In this document: positions 26,701 through 38,700 of the stretch, piece by piece
How positions within the stretch are numbered: position 1 is the stretch's first letter
Layout of the letters: each line of letters opens with the position of its first letter
Origin: Photobacterium phosphoreum
GTDB taxonomy: Bacteria; Pseudomonadota; Gammaproteobacteria; Enterobacterales; Vibrionaceae
DNA: 64,000 bases
Assembly (NCBI RefSeq): GCF_002954725.1
Contig: NZ_MSCQ01000002.1
Span: forward strand, 805,536 to 869,535
Direction of reading: 5' to 3'
Translations under genes and position numbers: made by a program
Notes under the pieces: generated by a model
What the model saw: the letters and a program-made list of their open reading frames with translations, nothing else
Database searches by the model: none
Told to the model about the DNA's origin: nothing

Positions 26701-29700
26701 CAGCCATGAGATTACCAATATACAACGTGGATGACGGCACATGATTCGCACCATCATTTACAGCAAGCGTATGATAACTATCCGGCGCATCACCCCAGTC
26801 TTGGCCACTGAGTAGCGTTATTCTAAAGTCTTCAACTTCACCTGTAGACGCCATTCCGCCAACACTGGTATTGGTAAAGCCATCATTGGTTGGCATTAAC
26901 CTTGCTCGACCAAAATAATACCCTGCCGTTGGCGAAATACTATTCCATGTTGGGGTTTGTACTTGATAACTACTACTTGGAGAAATAGTAACTGATTGCG
27001 CCTCTGTACTATCAAATTCGCCACTACGATCCCAATCAATCCAGACGATTAAATCAGCATCAGCACCAATATTGTTAAGCACATTGGCATCTAAGGTATA
27101 AGAGGTTGATGCTGTTGTTAATACGGAAAGCGTTAAACCATTTTCATCATTGGTTGCTGTTGTATCATCTAAAGTCGCATTATCGCTGGCTTGTGCATCT
27201 TCACCATCCGTCGCTGCGGTACCAATACGTAAAATGGTACTGGTTGGATGTAACGGGCCGCCATCTGCAAAACGAACACCGTAACTGGTTGGTGCATCAC
27301 CACCATCATAATAAACGTTATCGCTTAATAAATAATGATCCTCTACTTCACCATTTGTTACACCACCATAAGAGCGCGGATCTTCATTAGTGCTTACTAC
27401 TGTATCAGCTAATAAATCAGAACTAATGCGCACCCGTAAATAACGATCAACATTAGCAGCTAAGCCTGGGGTTGATAGCCAATTAAGGGCAACAGCTTTA
27501 TTGACCGTTCCTGTTGGCACGATCACAGCATCTCCGACTGCGGTTCCGTTACCTATAAACTCATCACGATCAAAACGGCCATTGCCATCAAAATCAATCC
27601 AAGCATAGATATAGCTATCACTGCCAGTATTATTGGTCACCATTACATTAGCGCTATAACGTCCTTGGCGAGTGGTAAGTGGCGGTAATACCATTCCATC
27701 TTCGTCATCATTTAACGTGGTATCATCACCGCTTGCTTGCAAGGCAATGGTTGCCAGCGCGTCAGACTCGGCATCAGGTAAACTGCCTAAGAACAAATTA
27801 CTGTCAATACCATGGAAAGGACCGCTGTCTGATTGAGTGGTACGATAATTATTCGCACCAACATTTATCGCTTCATCAGGTGCATCGCCATAATCAAATT
27901 CACCGATATAAACCATGTAGTCTTCAACTTCACCATCCAGTGCTTGTCCTGCCCAATCAGCGGCAGTTAATTCTGTTTGGCTGCTGAATCTGATTCGCAG
28001 TGCCATAGCACCATTGGTTAATCCACTAAGTCCTGTCCAGCGTAATTGCGCTGTTTTATTACCGTTAAAATAAGGAATATTATTCGGACTAAAAATGGCA
28101 GGGGTAGTGGCATCATAATCAATGCTTGAGACAACCTCAGCAGCACTAAACTCACCATCTTGATCACTGTCTAACCATGCAACAAGCGTGGCTGGTTGCC
28201 CTGCTAAGCGTGAGTTTTTAAAGCTCACTGTCACGCTGTAATCTGAGGCTGATGTGGCAATGTTCGCTAACGGCTGTGGCAGACCATTTTCATCATCGCT
28301 GCCATTTAAATCATCACTTGATGCATCACTACTTGGTATGCCATCACTGTCGGCATCAATGGTTGCTGTGCCTAAATACACCGTACTTTTATGGCCTAAA
28401 CCATGGTGAGCACCATTGTTAGCAGACGTCGTTTTATAATCATCAGGGGCATCACCATAGTCTTGATCACCAATATAAATACGATGATCTTCAACCTCAC
28501 CATCACTGGCACCAAACAACGAACGTGTATCTTCAGCGGCTGCGGTATTTTGATTATCAAGGCTATCGGTGGTTAATCGGAATCGAGCCACCGCAAACCC
28601 TGCTACGATACCAGGGAAATTGCTCCAATCTAGATTCATATCGCCATTGGTACCATCAGCAACGGTCACTTGTGCTACTTCATCAGACTCAAATTGACCA
28701 TTACGATCCCAATCGATCCAGCCATACAGATACGCGTCTTTACCGGTATTATTGGTTACTTTAACCGTTGCGGTGTAACTTGTTGGCACTGGTGAATTAT
28801 CAAGTCCGCGTAATGTCACTCCGTCTTCGTCATCACTTGCAGTGTTATCATCACCATCGGCATAGGTATTGGCACTACTTGGATTAGCATTGGTTTCACT
28901 ATCAGGTACAGCCTGCCCCATATAAAGATCGTTGCTGATCACATGGTATGGGCCATGATCTTCGCGGCGAGAACGGTAGTCTCCTGCTCCTGTGGTTGTA
29001 TTCGCCGCACTGTCTTCAGCATCACCAAAATCGAGATCACCAATATAGATAACATGATCTTCTACTTCACCATTTTCAGCAGGGCCACCCCAGTCATTGG
29101 CGGTAAGTACTGAATTAGTTAACCGCAATCGCATATAAGTACGGCCAGCATTTAAACCAGAGAAGCCACTCCATGTTAATTCAGTAGTAGATGTTGCTTG
29201 GCTACTGGTATTTGTGCCTGAAGAAATCGCACTTAATTCAGCAAATTCATTCGCACCATCAAAGCGACCATCTTGGTTTAAATCTATCCAGCCATATAAA
29301 TTGGCTTCTTGACCGGTAGCATTATTGATAGGCACACCTAATGTATAACTGCTACTCGCTGTAGAAAGAATTGGGAACGGTGTGAGATCATCGGCATTTT
29401 CATCATCTTTGCCGTCATTATCATCACCCGACGCAGCAGATGTTGGTTGGCCATCTTGATCATGAGTATCATCATGTGTTGCATCACGAATATAAAGGGA
29501 AGCGTGGTTTTGAACATGATAAGGACCACCACTGCTATATAACGTATGATAAATATTTGGGGCATCACCGCCATCGTAAGTATCAACACGTACATAATAA
29601 TCTTCGACTTCACCATCACTAGCACCACCCAAAGATCGAGGATCTTCATTAACAGTATTGATTTGAGTATCCGCTAATATATCCGTTGTAAAACGCACTC

Positions 29701-32700
29701 GAATATAAACATCGGTATTAGTCGCAATGCCAGGAAAACTGGTCCAATTTAAATTGGTCACTATATTGGTACTACCGCTATTAATATCTGTCGATAACCC
29801 CGTATTGCCACCATAAAACTCATCGCGATCAAAACGACCATTACGATCAAAGTCTATCCACGCGTAAAGATAAGCCGTTTTTCCACTGTTATTTGTTAAT
29901 GTGACAGGTAAAGAATACTCGGTATTGGTGTTATTTAATGGCAGCACAAAGACGCCATCTTCATCAGCACCTGTTATATCGTCACCAAGTGCAAACGCTG
30001 TTGTTGGATCGTTTGCATCTGCTTCTGCATCAACCGTTGCACCAAGGAAAATAGTATTGGTTACACCATGGTAAGCACCATTATCACTTAATGTAGTTCG
30101 ATAATTGTTGGCGGCAATGCCAACAGCGGTATCTTTTGCGTCACCAAAATCAAATTGACCAACATACACAACATAGTCTTCAACCTCACCACCTTGCGCA
30201 ATACCACCCCAATCATTTGCTGTTAACGAACTATTAGCAACACGAATTCTAAGCCCCATAGTGCCTTGCTGTAAGCCACTAATATTATTCCATTTAAGGG
30301 TCACTTTATTGGTTAAATTATTATTTCCGGTTGGAAAATTATCTTGATTGAATATGGTATTAGTAAACGGTATTCCAGTCGTAGCGACATTCAATTCATC
30401 AACAACTTCATTAGCAGTAAAAGAACCATCTTGATTGTGATCTAACCATGCAACTAATGTCGCCATAGACCCAGAGGTATTAGTGATAGCCACATCAATA
30501 CTGTATTCTGTGATTGATGTCGCCACAGTAGCTAGCGGTTGTTCTATACCGTTTTCATCATCATTAGCGCTATTGTCATCTCCCATTGCTGCAGCATCAA
30601 TGTAAGCTTGGTCATCATCATCAATATTATTAGCCCCCATATAAAGGCTACTGACATAATAATGTGCCGGACCACCGCTGGTCGGTAAGGTTAAATACGT
30701 GTCAGGAAGATCACCTAAGTCAGTATTTTCCGCAGTAATAAAGAAATCTTCGACTTCACCATCTTTCGCGGCACCTAATGAACGTTCATCAATGGAAGCC
30801 GAGGCATCACCATCAATAAGCACTTCCGAGGTGACGCGCAAACGCACGCCATAAGTACGCGCATCAACTAACGCTGTATCGGTGATAAAACTAACGTTAT
30901 AGGTTTCTCTTCCTGAATTAGGTGCAATGGTAATCATGCCATTAGTGATAGCTTGCACCGTACCGCTACTATTAACAGCAGCTTGCGCTATTTCATCTTT
31001 CTCAAAACTACCATCACGATCCCAATCTATCCAAGCATATAAATAACCGACTTGATTGGTATTATTGGTCACTGAGATAAGCGTATTAAACTGATCGCCA
31101 GCATCAAGATCTGGCAATGGAATATCAGCTAATGCATTTTCATCATCAATTGAATCAGCATCGTCACCATCAGCCAGTGTCGTTTGCGGTGTTGGCCCAT
31201 CAACATCTGGCGCAACATCGCCAAGATACAGTTCACTCAACGCTGCGACATTATGATAAGGCCCCCCATATGTCAGGTTGGTTTGATAATTATTGGCTGC
31301 AGTGCCCGTTGACGTATCGGGTAAATCACCCAGATCTTGTCCGCCAATTTGTATCATAAAATCTTCAACTTCGCCGTCAGAAGCGCCACCGCCTACATCC
31401 GTTTCGGTGAGTAGATCAGTGGTTAAACGGAAGCGAATATAACTGTTACCAACGGATAAATTTTCCATCTGATTAGCATCAAATGAATAGGTATAAGCCC
31501 CATTTTGCCCTGTTGGAATAACATCAACTCGCCCTTCTATTTCATCAAATACACCATTACGGTTACTGTCTATCCAACCGGCTAAATAGGCATCATTTCC
31601 GGTTGTGTTTCTAAGGGTTAATTCCAGTTGGTGACTGGCGCCATTAACTGGAATTGATGTTAATGGCTGCGTGGTTGCATTTTCATCATTACTGCCATCG
31701 TTATCGTCCCCTAAAGCATCACTTGATGAAAAAATACTGCTATCACCATCAATGGTGGAGTTACCTAAATGCAAGTGGGTGGCATTGGTAATAATGTGGT
31801 GTGGGCCACCTAATAAAGGATCCACAAGGTAGGTAGAAGGTGCATCGCCTTGATCTTGTAAGCCGAAGAAAATGCTATGATCTTCAATCTCTCCTCCCGC
31901 CTCGCCACCTAATGATGAAATATCACTAATTTGAGTCACAAGACGGTTGGTTAATCGCAATCGAATAAACGATGTGGTGTTATTTGAAATTGAGGGTAAT
32001 GACGTCCATTCCAATTCAACTGGCGTATTAGTTGCACCTGTTGATACCACTGCCAGCTGGCCTTCATTATCTTCAAATTTACCGTTACGGTTAAAGTCAA
32101 TCCATGCCGCCAATGTTGCATCACTGCCAGTGGTGTTGGTTACTGGCACAATGGCTTTGTAGGTCGTCATTGTATTAAATAACGGTGGCAGAATAATCGG
32201 TCCTTCATCATCAATAGCATCATCGTCATCTGCTGTGGCTATTGCATTTTGTAAAGTGCCGTCATCAGTATCAGGGGCAGTATTACCAATATATAATCCA
32301 GCAATAGTAAGATGATAAGGACCAAAGAATTCATAACGGGTCTGGTAGTTATTTGCGGCCATTGCTGATGACGTATCTGGCGCATCACCAAAGTCGGGAT
32401 CACCCACATAAATAAAGTGATCTTCTACTTCGCCATTTTCTGCAAAACCACCCCATTGAGCTGCTGTCAGTTTTTCTGAGGTTAAACGTAAACGTAACCC
32501 CATATTGCCTATTTTCTGACCACTAATATTATTCCAGGTTAAGATTGTCGTTGGCGAAGTTTGACCTGATGTATTGGTACCATTGACGATATCTTCTAAT
32601 GCGACAAACTCATTAGTTTCATCAAAGTTGCCATCTTGATTGAGATCTAACCATCCATAAAGATGCGCATTGACACCAGTACCATTATATAAAGGTACCG

Positions 32701-35700
32701 CTAATGTGTAGCTATTATCCGTTAAGGTTAAGATCGGGAACGGTGTTAATTCGTCGCCATTTTCATCATCGCTACCATCATTATCATCGCCATTAGCGGC
32801 TGGCGTTGGCTGACCATTTTGATCATGAACATCATCATGAGTTGCACTACGAATATAAAGTTGAATATTGGTATGGTAGTGTGCCGGACCACCGTTGTTA
32901 TAACTGGTGTTGAATGTTTCAGGTAAATCACCGCCATCATAAGTATCTACTCGTAAGTAATGGTCTTCTACTTCACCATCACTCACGCCGCCATAAGAAC
33001 GAGGATCTTCAGTCGTTCCCGTTACAGCATCACTTAATAGATCGGTTGTTAAACGTACCCGTACATAAACATCAGTATTCGTCGCCATCCCTGGAAATTG
33101 AGTCCAATTGATATTTTCAACCCAATTGGTCACACCGCTACTGACTGTAATCGGTACGCCAGCAGCACCACCAGCAAACTCATCGCGATCAAAATGGCCA
33201 TTACGATCAAAATCGATCCATGCATATAAATAAGCGTCACTACCGGTATTATTGGTAACTGTCGAACGAATACTGTAGCTCGTCAGTGACGTATGCAACG
33301 GCATAATATAAACGCCATCTTCATCATCACCGTTAACATCGTTGTCATCACCTAATGCTTTAATTGCAGGTGCGTTGGCATCATTTTCAGTATCGGGGGC
33401 AGTTGGACCGAGATAAAGCTGATTAGAAAAACCATGGTAAGCACCGTTATCATTAAAATGAGTACGATAATTATTGGCACTAACACCATTAGCGGTGTCG
33501 GGCGCATCACCAAAATCAAAGTCACCAATGAATACTTGATGATCTTCTACTTCACCATTGAGCGCCATTCCGCCCCAATCATCTTTGGTTAAAATATCAT
33601 TGGTAATACGCAATCGAACATAAGTGCTACCTTGCGCTTGTCCTGAAATATTATTCCATGTCAGTGTGGTGGTTGGTGTCGCTTGATTTGAGGTATTAGT
33701 ACTGTTTGTTATTGCTTCAAGTGCAGCAAATTCGCCGTCATCATCAAAACGGCCATTTTTATTAAAATCAATCCAACCGTACAAATTGGCATTCACACCC
33801 GTGCCATTATAAAGTGGAACACCTAATATATATGTGGTGTCACTGAGGCCTAATAATGGAATTCGAGTTAAATCATCACTGTTCTCATCGTCACTGCCAT
33901 CAATATCATCACCATCAGCAGCATTATTAGGTTGGCCATCTAGATCATGAACATCATCATGAGTCGCGTTGCGAATATAAAGATTAGTATTGGTGTGATA
34001 ATGCGAAGGACCATTACTGGTATATAGCGTATGGTAGATATTAGGAGCATCACCACCATCATAGGTATCAACCCGTAAATAATAATCTTCAACTTCACCA
34101 TCAGTGGCATTACCATATGAACGCGGATCTTCCTGTGTACCTGTTGCAGTATCTGGCAAATTATCGGTTGTTAAGCGTAACCGAATATAGACATCAGTAT
34201 TAATCGCAATGCCAGGTAAACTATTCCAATTAATTGACACCGCACCATTGACTGTTCCAGCGGCCACAGTAATCGGAACCCCCGTGGTACCACCTGCAAA
34301 CTCATCACGATCAAAACCTGTTGTACGATCAAAATCTATCCATGCATAAATATAAGCATCACTACTAGTCGTATTGGTTACTGTAATGGGAAGAGTATAG
34401 CTAGTCGCGCTATTATGCAGCGGAATTAATAATGCGCCATCTTCATCATCTCCGTTGGCATCAATATCATCGCCATCTGCACGGTTCGCTGGATTATTAG
34501 CATCTTGCTCTGCATCCACACCTGCACCAAAGAACAGCTGATTATCGATTCCATGGCGAGGACCATCATCACGCAACAATGTACGCTGGTTATTAGCTCC
34601 AACACCATTAACAGTATCTGGCGCATCACCAAAATCATAACTTCCAACCACAATATAATGATCTTCTACCTCGCCATCTGGCGCACCGCCTCCCCAACCA
34701 ATATTAGATAAACCCGCAGTGGTATAACGTAAACGCAGTGCTGCACGCCCTTCCGTTTGTCCGCTTATATTTGAAAAAGTTAGCGTTATCGGTAACGACG
34801 TTGTCGTACCATGAGGCACCGTCACAACCGCATATTCTTCAGCTTCAAATTGATTATTTTGATTCCAATCTAACCAACCATAAAGATAAGCATCAGTACT
34901 GGTATTATTTCGCACTGGCACATAGACCGAATAGGTTGACGCCGTGAGTGGTAAAATTGGGGTTGGAGAACTAAATGCATTTTCATCAGCGCTACCAGTA
35001 AGATCATCGGCATCAGCATCCGTACTTGGTTGACCGTCGCCTTCAGTATCAATGGTGGCACTACCAATATAAATATTGGTTTTATTACTTAAGCCATGAT
35101 AAGGACCACCGCTTAAGCCCAATGTTGCAAAGGTATCGTCCAAATCACCAAAATCTTGATCGGCCACTTGTAATGCATAATCTTCCACTTCACCGCCATT
35201 AGCGTAACCATACGAGCGAGGATCCTCAACCGCACCACTGACACTGTCAGTCAATAGGGTTGATGTTAGGCGAGTTCGTAAATATACGGTTGAGTTGTTA
35301 GTTGGCGAACTAATGGTTGCCCACACTAATGCCGTCGCTGTTGCAGTACTGCCATCAGCAATAATCAACGCACCACCTGGGCCACTACCATTTGAAATGA
35401 ACTCATCTCGATCAAATTCACCATCTCGGTTGGTGTCTAACCAAGCATATAAATAGCCCGTACTTCCGGTATTATTAGTCACAACCGCTTGCGCATTATA
35501 AGCACTTGCGCCACTGGTTAATGGCAACAGTAATAAACTGTCTTCATCATCACTGACATCAATATTATCACCTGACGCTGTAATATTTTGTAAGCCATCG
35601 ATTTCAGTATCAGACGCTGTTGTTCCTAAAAATAAATCACTATCTATAGAGTGTCGTGGGCCATCGTCAGCTAATGTGGTTCGATAATTACCAGCGCCAA

Positions 35701-38700
35701 TGCCTACACCAGTATCCGGCGCATCACCAAAATCAGCACTGATAATAATTTCACCGTAATCTTCCACTTCGCCATCAATACTTGGCCCCGTTGGCACATT
35801 ACAATCACCAGTAGAACAAATTCTAAAGCGGGCATAGGTTTTACCTAATATTGCAGTAGCAGGCGTAGTGACGGTATAGGTTTGACTGCCAACAGTGGCA
35901 CTGGTATCACTGATGATTTGTTCATTACTGTCTAACCAATCCCCATCTTGGTTCCAATCAATCCAGCCATAAACATGAAATGTTGTTCCTGAATAACTAC
36001 TATGTTTACCCACCGTCACTACGATATCGCGATCACGATTTAACACATAAAACCCAGTCGCTGTCACACCATCTTCATCTGCAAGATCGACTAAATTATC
36101 ACCATCTGCAGCAACATTCGGTTGACCGTCAATATCAGTATCAACAAAGTCACCCAAGAAGAAATCCGCATGTGTACCATTACCACTGGTGGTGACTATA
36201 TGACTGGCACCGCCTACCGTTCGGCGAGTTGTATAATCCCCTTTAGCCGTCAGTGAAGTGGCGTCTGGTGCATCACCCCAATCTTTATTATCAATATCTA
36301 CCACCATATTGGCGCTAAATTCTGATGTATCTTGTAAGTAAGTGCCTGAGGTTAATAAGGTTCGTTGAGCAATAACCGTGATTTGATCACCAACTGAAAC
36401 ACCGTTTACTGTCAATGTATTATCAAACCCTGCGCCTGACATCGCAGTGAGGCTTCCTAAATAAACTGTACCTTCACCTGCAGATAAGCCGTCACTACCA
36501 ACATCTCCACTTCCTGCGTTGGCTTTATAAACTTCAAGCGTGTACTCCCCGGTCGTACAGACATCACCAATCAAACGCAAATCATTATTATCAATAAAGG
36601 CATAATAGATCACAGGCCGAGCAAGATTATTATTTGCACCGGTTCCAGTATCATTAATACAAATATCATTATTTAGTGAGACGCCACTACCAGTGGTTGA
36701 ATTATGCAAATCAATACTGTTATCAACATTATTATTAAAACTATTCTTGGTAATTAAAAATCCTTCGACATTGGTATTACCATCAATAGCGATGCCTGAA
36801 TCACCATTATTATTTAAAATATTACATTCAATAATTGATAGTTTACCGCTGTGAATATCAATACCATCTTCAGCATTATTAATAATCGTATTGCTAGTGA
36901 AGTTTTGAAGTAAATCTACAATTGATGTATTGGCTTGATATATACCGTCGCCCGTCGCATTTTCTATTTGATTACCGTTAATCGCTAAATAAGCAGGCGC
37001 ACCATAGCGAATATTTATCGCATGATAAGGCGTAGCTGTTGTCGATGTTGTTCCTAATAATAAATTATGTTGTAGTTGCCAATTAATTACCGCTGTTTGG
37101 CTATTTAATGAATTTAAACTTATATTATGATGCGCGGTTTTAATAGCATTATTACGTATAATACCGCTATTTCCATGCAGGGCACTATTTCCCGAATTTG
37201 CAATTGCGATACCAGCACATCCCGATGATGTACCACAAGTTTCTTGACCGATTACCGCATCATTACCTGCCGGATCGATACCAATTAAGTTATATTCAAT
37301 AACAGTGTCAGTAATACCACCACTATAAACATTGATCCCTTGTGAGCCACCTGTTAATGACAAATTTCTTACTGTGGTATTATCAGCATTAATAATAATA
37401 ATTTCAGCGCTGTATGCACTAGCATTGGTGGGCAGATCTATTTGTAATTCAGGCTTAGCGAGTGCCGCAATATTTTCGACACTACAAAGATGACTGCTAC
37501 CGACAGTTTGCGAAGCTGCATAATCACCACTATTGGTATCAAGTAAGGTCACTCCGTCAGTATGACTGTAAGCTTGACCATCTAAGGTGGTGTTTGCGCC
37601 ATTGGTACCAGTGATGGTGGTTAATGAAGAAGTGGGAGAAATAACCCACCAGTCGGCACTAACATCGGCATCATTTGCAGCAACAGCAGGAACAAATCGC
37701 ATATTATTTGCCCCCGCAATCGCGTTAGCATTAATAATAAATTGCTCTAGCGAGCCTTGTCCTGTTATTTCGGTATTAGTAACAGCATTATAAGAAAAGC
37801 CGAAATCTAGCTGGTTAACTGAATTGGAATTAGCAGAAAATATAACCCGTGAAATATGTTCGCGCGCAGATAGATCTGCACTACTACTGGTGTTGGCACG
37901 ATCACCATCCCAACCACCATAACACGCTCCAGTTACAGCAATCGGTGTCGTATCCGCAACGCCATCCGCGTTAGCATCACAATATCCAGTGACAAAAGTA
38001 CCATTGGTATTATCCGTTTGAGATGTGGTATAGGTTTGCTCTGCCAATGCGGAACTAGAGGTTGGAGGGTTAGGAGAAACAAAGTAGGTTAGTCCTGGAA
38101 TTTCAACAAAGGCATAATAGCCATCGGCATCAGTGGTCGTAGTTAAGGTTGGGCCGCCATCAGCAGCGTTAGGGGTCATATCGCCATCATCAGTGTATAA
38201 GTACACACTGACACCACTCACGCCTACTTTATCCGCTAAATCACTGTCTCCATTTACATCATCATAGATATAACCCGTGATATCAACACAGCCTACACAA
38301 AACTTATAATCTTCAACCTCCCCAGCAGCAGATGATGCGCCAAATGAACGTGTATCTTCAGCACTGCCTGTCGCTGTGGTGGTTAATTGTGTTTCGCTAA
38401 TACGTACGCGAGAATAATAGTAGCCATTGGCTGTAAGTTCAGCGAGAGAATTCCAAGTAAGTGTTTGAGGCGTATCTATGGATCCATCCGCAACGATAAA
38501 CTCATTACCGCTTCCGGTACCACTGCTAAAGAGTTCATCGACATCAAACGTACCGCTATTGTCAAAATCAATCCATGCATATAAATACGCATCAGCACCC
38601 GAAGAATTAGTTACGTTCGCTGTGATTGAATAATTTGCATCGGTATATTTTAAATTTGGAAATGTGACCCCATTTTCGTCATCAGCGGCAATACCGTAAT